From Caldilineaceae bacterium (GTDB lineage Bacteria; Chloroflexota; Anaerolineae; Caldilineales; Caldilineaceae), in assembly GCA_026708085.1 (NCBI GenBank), contig JAPOVP010000131.1:1-35347 (forward strand): a stretch of DNA of 35,347 nt, given 5' to 3'. The notes beneath the pieces were generated by a model, which saw only the letters and a program-made list of their open reading frames with translations, had not been told where the DNA came from and made no database searches. The translations under genes and the position numbers were made by a program. Of the stretch, positions 1 through 7,313 are shown piece by piece (positions within the stretch are counted from its first letter, which is position 1; every line of letters starts with the position of its first letter).

Positions 1-1
1 C

Positions 2-577
2 GCCGCGCCAGACGCCTGCAAGCTCGTCAATGTCACTACAGACGCCGCTCGTTACTCTCTGTCATTCCAGCCCCACTGCATTCACCTAAAATGCGGTTGT
101 AGTACTAGGCTCCTTAAGTTTATGAGAGATCATAAAAGGAATTTCACGGCGAAGTCCATTCTCTTGACAACTCTCATCGGCAGGACCGTTTGCGGAGAGG
201 GCGATGGAAAAAACTTTAATACCGTCCCTGATGCTCTGAAGACCGTGTCCAACCGAATCAACGACTTCCTGCAAAGACATCCCACAATGCCGACAATCAA
301 GAATCCAGTTTTGTCCAAAGAGGACTTCAATCGGCACTGGGACCAGGCGAAATACGCAAACTTCAGAGAGAAGTTCTCTATCTATAACAAGAAGATCAAC
401 GTAGCCTACAGTGCCAGAGAGCACAATGACAGCGTCGACAAGTGGCGAGCTGTCTTCGGCGATGAGTTCGGTGAGAAGCTTGTCGGAAACGAAGACAATT
501 CCAGTGGAATCAATTCAAAGCGCAGGGGCACTCCCGCGGTCCCTGCTGTAACGCCGAGACGTCCATGGGCAAAATGA
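2..577 (+). CDS. CBASS CD-NTase (cyclic-oligonucleotide synthase), 5' truncated by window edge
   Basis: This reading frame is open to the left window edge, so only the C-terminal part of the protein is present. It carries hallmarks of the SMODS/CD-NTase helical half: RLLKFMRDHKRNF followed by SILLTTLIG, then PTMPTIKNPVL, HWDQ.KYANFREKF, and a terminal W..VFGDEFG block. CD-NTases make cyclic di- or trinucleotide alarms on phage infection, which activate a toxic effector. The catalytic GS and DxD/E motifs would lie upstream and cannot be checked. The ATG at 122 falls inside the conserved FMRDHK block and is not a real start. The first ~35 visible codons look less like the family than the rest, so an upstream frameshift or divergence is possible. 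The tail after the FGDEFG block is flexible and basic, ending RRPWAK, which is where E2-linked CD-NTases are conjugated. The stop overlaps the next start as ATGA. Family call is fairly firm; activity is unknown. Confidence 0.8.
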   Translation, partial: AAPDACKLVNVTTDAARYSLSFQPHCIHLKCGCSTRLLKFMRDHKRNFTAKSILLTTLIGRTVCGEGDGKNFNTVPDALKTVSNRINDFLQRHPTMPTIKNPVLSKEDFNRHWDQAKYANFREKFSIYNKKINVAYSAREHNDSVDKWRAVFGDEFGEKLVGNEDNSSGINSKRRGTPAVPAVTPRRPWAK

Positions 578-1224
578 GACTTTCCAGAAGCGACGTCAGA
601 TGGCTTAAGTCCTCTTTTCCAAACCTAAGTTACAATGCCGAGACCCAAAAGATTGAGGGCGAACTTGACTTCTGCGCTGCCTTTAATAGGCGTTCAGGAA
701 AATTACAGTTTGGTTCCGATCCCACCGCTCGAACGTTATACACATATCTGTGCGACATTTTTGAGATAGAGATCCATTTGGGCCTCGGAACCGTTCTCAA
801 GAACGGCTGGCCGAAAGTGTACGAGATCGGTGGCCGCCATACCGAAATTGCAGGGAAGAACAATGTGGAGCCCATCGACCTGCACTTTTTCGATGACGGG
901 GCCTGTTGTTTGGGCATAGGATATGCCCGCGAGAAGAACTTGACGATAGAACGATTTCTTTATCAATGGGTCATTCCCTTCTTTTACCGGCTTGCTTATA
1001 CGGACAAATATGGCATAACCGCTGCCCAAACCAACCTGTGGGGCGAGTATTCACACGGGGACCAGGGCCTCGCCGAGCATGTTGCGCAAATGGTCAGGTT
1101 CGCTCAGAGTGGCCTTGGGAAAGACAGTCCCTGCCCTTGCGGAAGCAGGATCAAATTCAAGAGATGCTGCCAGGGCGAAGTAAATGAAGTCATGAGTCGC
1201 TTGAGTCCATTCATCCAGCACTGA
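574..1224 (+). CDS. E2-like (ubiquitin-conjugating-fold) CBASS accessory protein with C-terminal SEC-C zinc knuckle
   Basis: The start at 574 is chosen because its ATG forms an ATGA overlap with the CD-NTase stop; an in-frame ATG at 565 is the alternative. The 216-residue protein has a prokaryotic E2-like arrangement: WPKVYEIGGRH, then IDLHFFDDGACCLGIG with adjacent cysteines 111 and 112 as candidate catalytic residues, then a W-rich helical part ending NLWGEYSHGD. The C-terminus carries a SEC-C knuckle, PCPCGSRIKFKRCC (cysteines about 187, 189, 198, 199), a metal-binding motif known from SecA and many small proteins. In type II CBASS, E2 domains conjugate the CD-NTase C-terminus and so control its output. 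Short type II loci carry a lone E2 without E1 or JAB, which fits here because neither gene follows. The SEC-C is firm; E2 assignment rests on motif pattern and on coupling to the CD-NTase. Confidence 0.72.
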   Translation: MRLSRSDVRWLKSSFPNLSYNAETQKIEGELDFCAAFNRRSGKLQFGSDPTARTLYTYLCDIFEIEIHLGLGTVLKNGWPKVYEIGGRHTEIAGKNNVEPIDLHFFDDGACCLGIGYAREKNLTIERFLYQWVIPFFYRLAYTDKYGITAAQTNLWGEYSHGDQGLAEHVAQMVRFAQSGLGKDSPCPCGSRIKFKRCCQGEVNEVMSRLSPFIQH

Positions 1225-1687
1225 AATTACCGCCGGCGGCGACGAAACCGAAGACGAACCGCCAGCCTACGAAATGCTGGAAATGGCCCTCACCGCCTGC
1301 CTGCAAAACGAAACAGAATAGAAAGAGAGGCCCGCCAATTCACCGACCCTCCCCCGCCAGCGTCAGCAGCACAGACGCCCGGCCGCGACCCAACCCTGCA
1401 ATCACAGTCAATCCCCGCAATCCCCCCAAATCACAGTTCAGACAACCGCCCAGCCCATCCCCCAGGACGACCCATCCGCCCTCCTGCCCGACTGAACCGC
1501 GCCGCGCTTCCCGCCCCGTTCCAATAAATTTTGCCTGCCCTGGAATCACCCCTTTCTGACTTGCGATCCAGAACGGAACTGTTTATGACTCTTCCCGTCA
1601 CTCTGTTATCGTACTTCATTGCCAGAATACCTCGGTCCTTGTTCTGAAGAAGCGTATTCCCACACATTACAATTGGAGCAATGGGAA
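1225..1687. repeat. Gene-free stretch with a small-gene 3' remnant and a TTCAGACAA repeat copy
   Basis: No full gene is visible. From about 1236 to 1320 one frame reads GDDETEDEPPAYEMLEMALTAC and ends in TAG. This closely matches the end of the small reading frame at 4305-4460 (YELLELALSAC), so it looks like the 3' remnant of a related small gene. At about 1397-1455 the sequence TGCAATCACAGTCAATCCCC leads into AATCACAGTTCAGACAACCG. This block recurs at 3787-4045. The rest is C-rich and non-coding. A GGAG at 1675-1678 lies 9 nt before the next gene's ATG. Confidence 0.55.
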
Positions 1688-2485
1688 ATGGATGATCTGT
1701 TTGAAGTGAATCGAGAGCGCTGGAATGGGCTTGTACTCGCAGGTGTACCCTTCTCGCGACCCAACCTGGATTTGGACAAGGAGTCCGCGCGGGCCATGGT
1801 GGACGAATCGGGCCTGCTTGGAGACGTGCGCAATAGCCGCGTCCTGCTGCTCGGCGGGGCCGGAGGCCAGCAGTCAGCTGCATTCGGTCTTCTGGGCGCC
1901 CAAGTTACTGTCTATGATCTGTCGGACGAGATGCTGGCTCAGGACAAAGTAGTCTCCGAGCACTACGGACTGTCTCCCGAACTACAGCAAGGTGACATGC
2001 GCGACCTGTCCCGATTCAGGAATAATGACTTTGACATAGTGTTTCAGCCCTATTCAATCAATTTTGTGCCTGATGTAGCGACTGTATTTGCCGAGGTTAG
2101 CCGCGTCCTGAAGAGTGGTGGACTCTACTACGTCCAGTGGCACAACCCATTCACCCAGACTATGGACGCGGACAATTACGACCCCGACCGTGGCTATGCA
2201 TTGAATTCAATCTACGTCGACGGCGAGATTGACGCAGTAGCGGTCTATGGAAACGAGAACTGGAGCGTCGAAAACGAAGACGGCTCGATGGCTGAGATAC
2301 CCGGCCCGCGAGAGTTCAGGCATACCATTCGAACGTTTATTAACGGGCTCATCGCCAATGGCTTCGAGATTCTTGCTTTTGACGAGCATAGGACGAATGT
2401 GGAAGATCCCGAACCAGGCACCTGGGAGCACTACGTCGCCGTCAGCCCACCCTACCTGTCGATTTGGACACGAAATCGCAAGTGA
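1688..2485 (+). CDS. Class I SAM-dependent methyltransferase
   Basis: This 265-residue Rossmann-fold methyltransferase transfers a methyl group from S-adenosylmethionine to an unknown substrate. Motif I is LLLGGAGGQQS (residues 53-63), a Gly-rich variant with QQS typical of a type-11 methyltransferase subfamily. The acidic ribose-binding residue is D77 in VTVYDLS, motif II/III is QGDMRDLSRF, and motif IV is FDIVFQPYSINFVPD, followed by VLKSGGLYYVQWHNP. The ATG at 1688 is preferred over an upstream TTG at 1619 because GGAG stands 9 nt upstream and the protein then begins with the usual DVNR.RW-like helix (FEVNRERW). It stands alone between the CBASS genes and trpD, inside the interval bracketed by the 1.2 kb and 3.8-4.4 kb repeats. 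Codon use is more mixed than in the strongly C-ending genes to the right. Substrate cannot be inferred. Confidence 0.85.
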   Translation: MDDLFEVNRERWNGLVLAGVPFSRPNLDLDKESARAMVDESGLLGDVRNSRVLLLGGAGGQQSAAFGLLGAQVTVYDLSDEMLAQDKVVSEHYGLSPELQQGDMRDLSRFRNNDFDIVFQPYSINFVPDVATVFAEVSRVLKSGGLYYVQWHNPFTQTMDADNYDPDRGYALNSIYVDGEIDAVAVYGNENWSVENEDGSMAEIPGPREFRHTIRTFINGLIANGFEILAFDEHRTNVEDPEPGTWEHYVAVSPPYLSIWTRNRK

Positions 2486-2683
2486 ACCCGTGTTCAAGCT
2501 CGGCAAAAGAGAATCAGGTTTTCAAACAGGCACTAAGAGTTTCCAGAACGTTCGGCTTCGGCGAAGTCGTCGCCCAAGATACGCACTTCGGCGAGTTTTT
2601 GGCCGATGACCCAGCCGGACCCGAAGTAAGGGATTCGGCGTCCGTATAGTTACACCTATTCGAAAGAGCAAGGGAGTTTCCCC

Positions 2684-3724
2684 ATGTTATTGCCCATTCA
2701 TTCAGCCCTTGAAGCCATTTTTAGCGGCCAGGACTTGACCTCCGACGCCGCCGAAGCAGCCATGACTCAACTCATGTCCGGCGAGGCGACTGACGCCCAA
2801 ATCGGCGCGTTCTTAGCTGCTCTGCGCCAAAAGGGCGAAACCGTTTCCGAAATAGTCGGCTGTGCGCGGGCGATGCAGCGGGTCTCCGTGAAAGTGAAGC
2901 CCAAACTTAACGGGCAGCGTCTTCTCGACACCTGCGGCACCGGAGGGGACAAGACAGGGACATTCAACATTAGTACCACAGTTGCTCTTGTTGTTGCTGG
3001 TGCAGGAGAGAAGGTGGCAAAGCACGGTAACCGCTCTGCCAGTAGCGAGTGTGGTAGCGCCGATGTTCTGGAGGAACTCGGAGTCAAGCTAACTCTTGGA
3101 CCTGAGCAAGTCGCGGAGTGCATTGAGGATGTAGGCATCGGCTTTCTTTTTGGCCCTCTCTTCCACCCGGCACTGAAATATGCCGCCGGTCCGCGTAAGG
3201 AGTTGGGTACCCGCACAGTCGTCAACACGATCGCTCCACTTAGCAACCCGGCCAACGTATCGCACCAGGTAGTCGGCGTTCACAGTGCCGGCCTGACAAC
3301 CTCGATCGCCCAAGTACTGGCCCGGATGGGATGTACCGCGGCCTATGTTGTCCACGGAACAACTGACGACGGGCTTGGTGTTGACGAACTGACTACCACT
3401 GGCACGAATCGCTTTAGTCACTTGTGCAATGGTGTTGTAGTAGAAGGGGAATTTGCGGCCAGCGAACTCGGGCTGTCATCTGCCACTATAGAGGACCTGA
3501 AAGGCGGCGACGCGACGACGAATGCCGCTATCATTCAAGGCATTCTCAGCGGCGACCTGCACGGACCAAAGCGGGACGTGGTACTCCTGAACTCGGCGGC
3601 CGCCTTGGCCACTGAGAGTGGCGACTTTCAGGCTGGTATGTTCGCGGCCAAACAGTCTATCGACAGCGGTTCGGCACAGAAAGTGCTCGACCGGTTCATC
3701 CAAAAATCGCAAAGTTTTGCTTAG
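2684..3724 (+). CDS. trpD: Anthranilate phosphoribosyltransferase
   Basis: TrpD joins anthranilate to PRPP, the second step of tryptophan synthesis from chorismate, as a cytosolic homodimer. The 346-residue length is typical. The family signatures are all visible: DTCGTGGD (residues 82-89, PRPP/Mg binding), NIST (95-98), KHGNRSASS (113-121), and the following ECGSADVLEELG block. The helical N-terminal domain and the C-terminal anthranilate channel region (GPRKELGTRTVVNTIAPLSNP) are intact. An AGGGAG ribosome-binding site lies shortly before ATG 2684. No other trp gene lies nearby, so it is a stand-alone copy, either the only one in a scattered pathway or an extra one. Its mixed third-base usage matches the methyltransferase next to it rather than the genes after 4.7 kb. 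Confidence 0.97.
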   Translation: MLLPIHSALEAIFSGQDLTSDAAEAAMTQLMSGEATDAQIGAFLAALRQKGETVSEIVGCARAMQRVSVKVKPKLNGQRLLDTCGTGGDKTGTFNISTTVALVVAGAGEKVAKHGNRSASSECGSADVLEELGVKLTLGPEQVAECIEDVGIGFLFGPLFHPALKYAAGPRKELGTRTVVNTIAPLSNPANVSHQVVGVHSAGLTTSIAQVLARMGCTAAYVVHGTTDDGLGVDELTTTGTNRFSHLCNGVVVEGEFAASELGLSSATIEDLKGGDATTNAAIIQGILSGDLHGPKRDVVLLNSAAALATESGDFQAGMFAAKQSIDSGSAQKVLDRFIQKSQSFA

Positions 3725-3786
3725 ATTCAGTGAGTGAAGTGGGCGGCGGAATGTCGAGCTAATGTCTGCGATCCAAAAGTCAACCT

Positions 3787-4045
3787 CTCCCCCAAATCAC
3801 GGTTCAGACAACCGCCAGAACCGCCCCGCGCGCCCATCGCCCCGTCCCCATATGATAAGGCGGCCCAGCGTCGGTTCGCCTGCAATCACACTTAATCTCC
3901 TGAATCCCCCCAAGTCACGGTTCAGACAACCGCCCGAACCGCCCCGCGCGCCCACTTCCCTGCCCCCGTATGATAAGGCATCCCAGAACCGGTTCGCCTG
4001 CAATCACAGTCAATCTCCTCAATCCCCCCAAGTCACGGTTCAGAC
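3787..4045. repeat. 118-bp tandem repeat, two full units and a partial third
   Basis: Successive copies of the core CACGGTTCAGACAAC begin at 3798, 3916 and 4034, exactly 118 bp apart. Each full unit reads through CCGCCCCGCGCGCCCA, TATGATAAGG, and GGTTCGCCTGCAATCACA before the next CAGACAA core. Units one and two differ at scattered bases; the third is cut off after the core. A related fragment lies at about 1397-1455. Apparent reading frames across this block are translations of the repeat and are not genes. Confidence 0.9.
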
Positions 4046-4130
4046 AACCCACCCTCCCGCCCACAGCAAAGAGATCCCCCAACAGACAATGACCGATCGC
4101 CTTCCATCCTGAAAATCCTTCAATATCCTG

Positions 4131-4174
4131 CAAATCCTGATTCAGACAATCACAAATCCTGATTCAGACAATCA
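4131..4174. repeat. 22-bp perfect direct repeat, two tandem copies
   Basis: The unit CAAATCCTGATTCAGACAATCA occurs at 4131-4152 and is repeated without change at 4153-4174. It shares the TTCAGACAA core with the 118-bp repeats immediately upstream and is preceded by degenerate AATCCTG-type runs at about 4107-4140. Confidence 0.9.
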
Positions 4175-4192
4175 GCGCCCAAATACTACCCC

Positions 4193-4221
4193 TTGACAAC
4201 GCCCAATACGCCGAATACACT
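4193..4221 (+). promoter_or_regulatory. Candidate sigma70-type promoter
   Basis: A perfect -35 box TTGACA (4193-4198) is followed after exactly 17 bases by TACACT (4216-4221), four of six matches to TATAAT. It points toward the small reading frame at 4305-4460. The same layout recurs at 4572 and 7453. Confidence 0.5.
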
Positions 4222-4304
4222 CGTTCCATCGGCCGCTCAAATCCCTTCACGTAGGCAAATGGTCCCTGGCGGCCATCATATCGTCCCGCAACACCTCCAG
4301 CCCT

Positions 4305-4460
4305 ATGTCCGGACGACACGTGGTCGCCGCAAAGCAGGCGCAGTTCGAAACCGCCTTTCCCCAAAACTCTCCCGTCGGCGACGACGGCGAAATCGATTCG
4401 TCAACCTACGAACTGCTGGAATTGGCACTCTCCGCCTGTCAGCCAAGCGACTCACAATAG
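4305..4460 (+). CDS. Possible small protein, 51 aa, related to the 1.2-kb remnant
   Basis: This short frame begins MSGRHVVAAKQAQFETAF and ends in an acidic GDDGEIDSS stretch followed by TYELLELALSAC. The last ~25 residues match the remnant frame at about 1236-1320, which argues that both descend from one real small gene rather than chance. No family is recognised. The frame is open further left without a clear start or Shine-Dalgarno site, so this copy may also be a remnant. A good promoter-like sequence lies about 85 bases upstream. Confidence 0.3.
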   Translation: MSGRHVVAAKQAQFETAFPQNSPVGDDGEIDSSTYELLELALSACQPSDSQ

Positions 4461-4516
4461 CAAAACCGCGCCGCCAGTCCCCCAACCCCCTATACCCCAA
4501 TCCACTACGCCAACCA

Positions 4517-4565
4517 ACTAAAAACTAAAAACTGACTACTAAAAACTAGCAACTAAAAACTAACA
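4517..4565. repeat. AAAACTGA/AAAACTAG short repeat array
   Basis: Imperfect 7-9 base units such as CTAAAAACTGACTACTAAAA run up to a few bases before the TTGACA promoter at 4572. Arrays of the same kind stand left of many genes in this window. Confidence 0.8.
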
Positions 4566-4571
4566 ACCCCC

Positions 4572-4600
4572 TTGACAATTCAGCCATACTGAAGTAAACT
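4572..4600 (+). promoter_or_regulatory. Candidate sigma70-type promoter for the zinc-knuckle gene
   Basis: TTGACA (4572-4577), a 17-base spacer and TAAACT (4595-4600, four of six matches) face the gene starting at 4733. This predicts a leader of about 125 nt. Confidence 0.55.
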
Positions 4601-4732
4601 AACCCCACTACCTCGCATGTATCCCCATGTAGGTATCAGTACCTCGCTGGCGGGCCGGGCGTCATAAAACGTTTACCCCATCCATCCCTACACACGATGG
4701 ATGGCGGCCACATGCCATGGAGGATCATACCT

Positions 4733-5776
4733 ATGGCCAGAACACCATGTAAAGGCATCAAGAAAGACGGCACCCCCTGCCAGGGCCACGGCCTGCCCCA
4801 GTACGACGGCTACTGCATCGCCCACGGACCCCCCGCCGACCAGGCCCACGAGTGGCGCTCCCTCGGCGGCCAGAACTCCTCCACCGCCGCTCGCCTCGAC
4901 AAACGCACCCCCGAACGGCTCAAAACCGCCATCGACCTCATCAACGACGGCATCGTCCAGGTCGCACAAGGAACAATGGAACCCGCCCGTCTCGACGCCA
5001 TGAGCCGCGGCACCAAGGCCCTCATCAACCTCCTCTCCTTCGGCGACCGCGATATGGAAACCATCCGCCGCGAAGAGACCGAACAGGCCGCCGCCCAACT
5101 CCTCGGCGCCCAGGGCAACCTCGACCTCCTCGAGATCGCCGACCACATCGCCGCCCGCCAGGACCAGTACCGCAGCCAGTCCCTCGTCGACCAGGGCCTC
5201 GCCGAGCTCGTACCATCCCCCGACCCGCACCAACCACCGCAAACAGTCCTCACCGAAGAGGGCCGCCGCCGCTTCGGCTACCGCCGCGCCTGTACCATCA
5301 CACAGCAGGAAATCGACGACTGGGAAGAGGTCCTTGACGAAGCCCGTACCATCTCATTCTCAATCGATGAACGCCACGAAATGGTCCAGGAACTGGTCGG
5401 CATCCACAGCAACGTCCTGGACGCACGCGAAGACCTCACACTTGAGCCCTCGCCCCCTACCGACCCCTTGACCGGCCAGCCCATGATCGAACCCCCGGCC
5501 TGCGTGAAAGCCAGTCTGACGACAAAGTATGACGCCCCCAGCGCCGCCCCCTCCGCAGAATTCCTCGAGAATCGACTGAAGCAGGTCAGAGACCTGCTCT
5601 TCAAGGCCATGGGGAAGGATAGGGCGCCAATGGTTAGCCTGGACGAACCGGACGCCCTGGACGAACCGGGCGACATCCCGTCCCCGGACGGCGAGGCCCC
5701 CGATTCCGACCTCGCTTCAGCAGCAACTGTCAGCACAAACGGAGAAACGCCCCGTTCGGAACCATCCTGGCCATAA
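4733..5776 (+). CDS. Hypothetical protein with N-terminal zinc-knuckle (C-x9-C-x11-C-x2-H)
   Basis: The start is set at ATG 4733 because GGAGG (4719-4723) sits 9 bases upstream; an in-frame ATG at 4697 lacks this. The 347-residue protein opens with a probable metal site: C6, C16, C28 and H31 in a PCKGIKKDGTPCQG ... YCIAHG arrangement seen in many small proteins linked to phages and mobile elements. A helical stretch follows (about 55-110, RTPERLKTAIDLINDGIVQV), somewhat like small DNA-packaging or DNA-binding adaptors. The C-terminal half is acidic, Pro-rich and probably disordered. Third codon positions are almost all C, as in the R3H/AAA+ gene. No neighbour gives a function. It could be a domesticated phage-type DNA-binding protein, but this is a guess from the knuckle alone. 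Confidence 0.65.
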   Translation: MARTPCKGIKKDGTPCQGHGLPQYDGYCIAHGPPADQAHEWRSLGGQNSSTAARLDKRTPERLKTAIDLINDGIVQVAQGTMEPARLDAMSRGTKALINLLSFGDRDMETIRREETEQAAAQLLGAQGNLDLLEIADHIAARQDQYRSQSLVDQGLAELVPSPDPHQPPQTVLTEEGRRRFGYRRACTITQQEIDDWEEVLDEARTISFSIDERHEMVQELVGIHSNVLDAREDLTLEPSPPTDPLTGQPMIEPPACVKASLTTKYDAPSAAPSAEFLENRLKQVRDLLFKAMGKDRAPMVSLDEPDALDEPGDIPSPDGEAPDSDLASAATVSTNGETPRSEPSWP

Positions 5777-6230
5777 CAGGCCAGGAATCCATCAAAAATA
5801 AATAAAATATAACAGAAATCCGCCACCCCATGAGCAGCGGCTGTTTCCCCCTACCCATCGCCCACCCGCCAACAGCCCTTCCGCGCCCCAAAACACCCCC
5901 GCAGCCCCCCTCACCCCCAAAACTGCCCCCCGACCGCCCCACCCACCCGCCTTCACCCCCAAAAACACCTCACCCAACCCCCACCAACCCCGCCAACCCA
6001 TCCCCACCCCAATTTCCCCGTCAAACTCTCGCAAACTCTCGTAAACTCTCATGAACTCTCGTCCAACATCCGCTTCCACCCCCAACCTGTAGGTCCCCTG
6101 CCCGCGCCGCGCCATTGAGATCCCATCGCCGGCTGTTGAAAGCTGCATCCTGGGACATGTCTGGAAAGCTTCGATCCAATTTTCTGATCTGCCCTGGCCT
6201 GACATAATTCCGGGACAATTCACCTCTATC
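5777..6230. other. C-rich gene-free stretch with four 10-bp repeats
   Basis: About 5845-6015 is extremely C-rich (runs of CCCCC separated by A-rich spacers), so its minus strand is G-rich and could form G-quadruplexes. At 6021-6060 four successive 10-base units end in AACTCTC, with a further GTCCAAC after them. The reverse complement of this motif recurs in the 33.6-34.1 kb array. Frames across the C-rich part are low-complexity and not believed. The last 150 bases hold nothing recognised. Confidence 0.6.
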
Positions 6231-6287
6231 ATGGTAAGCGTACGAGGGACACGCCCTCAGATAACCATAGTGAAACGAGGTGAAAAA

Positions 6288-6932
6288 ATGAACAACCGCA
6301 TAAAGAAGTGGAAGCTGACCTACACGCTGGCCATAGTCGTTCTGGCAGTCAGCATGATGGTAGCCGTTAGCTGTTACCGAACAGGAAATGGCGGCACCGG
6401 CCACAGCGCAGGCAACGTCACCGAAAGCCGGGGTGAACACGGCAGCCGCGGCCAAGGCAGAGGAGAAGGCAGCGGCGAACACGGCAGTGGCGGTGAGGGC
6501 GGAAGTGAAGGTAGCGAAGGCGACGCAGCCGGCAGCGAAGAAGGCGGCAACGCCCTCGCCCTCGACGAGACCTTCGACATGGTCCGCGCCGGCGCTCGCC
6601 TCATCATGAGCTACGACGATGCCGCCTACGCCTTTGTCGGCACCGTCGCCAACACCACCGACGCCACCCTGACCCGGGTACGCATCGAAGTCCACCTGTC
6701 AAACGGCATCGAGCTCGGCCCCACAACACCGACCGACCTGGCCCCCGGTGAAATCCTCGATGTCGTTCTCCCCGCCTCAACGCAGTCCTTCGACGGCTGG
6801 ACGCCCCATGCCGAGGTCGGCGCCAGCGAAGGTGGCGGCGAACATGGTAGCGGTGGCGGTGAAGGCAGCGGTGAACACGGCGGCAGCGGCAGTGGCGAAG
6901 GACGCCGCGAACACGGCAGCGGTGGCGGCTAA
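6288..6932 (+). CDS. Probable lipoprotein with Gly/Ser/Glu/His-rich repeats flanking a beta-sandwich-like domain
   Basis: The start is ATG 6288, preceded by CGAGGTGA about 5 bases upstream; a frame opening at 6231 has no such site. The 214-residue product begins with a basic segment and a hydrophobic stretch ending AVSC at Cys29, an acceptable but not ideal lipobox, so a membrane-anchored extracellular lipoprotein is likely. Residues ~33-85 and ~185-214 are low-complexity, built from GEHGS and SGEG units. Between them a ~95-residue domain contains YAFVGTVANTTDATLTRVRI and LAPGEILDVVLP, the pattern of FxLYD-like beta domains found in secreted proteins. His/Glu richness could bind metal ions, which is speculation. 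No neighbour shares its theme. Confidence 0.7.
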   Translation: MNNRIKKWKLTYTLAIVVLAVSMMVAVSCYRTGNGGTGHSAGNVTESRGEHGSRGQGRGEGSGEHGSGGEGGSEGSEGDAAGSEEGGNALALDETFDMVRAGARLIMSYDDAAYAFVGTVANTTDATLTRVRIEVHLSNGIELGPTTPTDLAPGEILDVVLPASTQSFDGWTPHAEVGASEGGGEHGSGGGEGSGEHGGSGSGEGRREHGSGGG

Positions 6933-7002
6933 AGACCGCAACTGCCCGTAACGCCCCTCAAGGACGCAACGAGCAACTTCTCGACCGTCAGAAAGCAAGA
7001 TC

Positions 7003-7033
7003 AGATGCGGCGCCTCGCATGGGCGTCGCATCT
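7003..7033 (+). terminator. Strong hairpin after the lipoprotein gene, possible terminator
   Basis: AGATGCGGCGCC (7003-7014) pairs with GGCGTCGCATCT (7022-7033) over 12 positions with one G-U, around a 7-base loop. It lies 70 bases after the lipoprotein stop. No U-run follows, so a classical intrinsic terminator is not proven. Confidence 0.45.
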
Positions 7034-7313
7034 GCATTAGGGCTCGTCGACGTCTGACCGAACTGCAAATTGCAGCAGCAAAGTGCAGCCGGCCCGCGCA
7101 TTCACCCAGGGAAAATCCCAGTAGCCTTTCGGCGTTCATCGCGGGCCCTTCGTGAATCAAGAGGTGTTCTTCGCGCCCCTTCGCGTGCCTTCGCGGATCG
7201 ACTGGTTCTGTCTTTCACAACATTCAAGCCCGAAACATCCCTGGCAAGTCTCCAGGCTTAACCTTCTCGTTCTATTCTGAGAAGCCCTCCCAAATTGTCA
7301 ACGGTTCCTACCC

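Noticed and set aside
3762..4112. Open frame of 116 codons after trpD
   Set aside because: It is a translation of the 118-bp repeat; the peptide repeats with the DNA and has no start signal.
5830..6054. Pro-rich frame in the C-rich block
   Set aside because: Pure low complexity from CCCC runs; no ribosome-binding site or family pattern.
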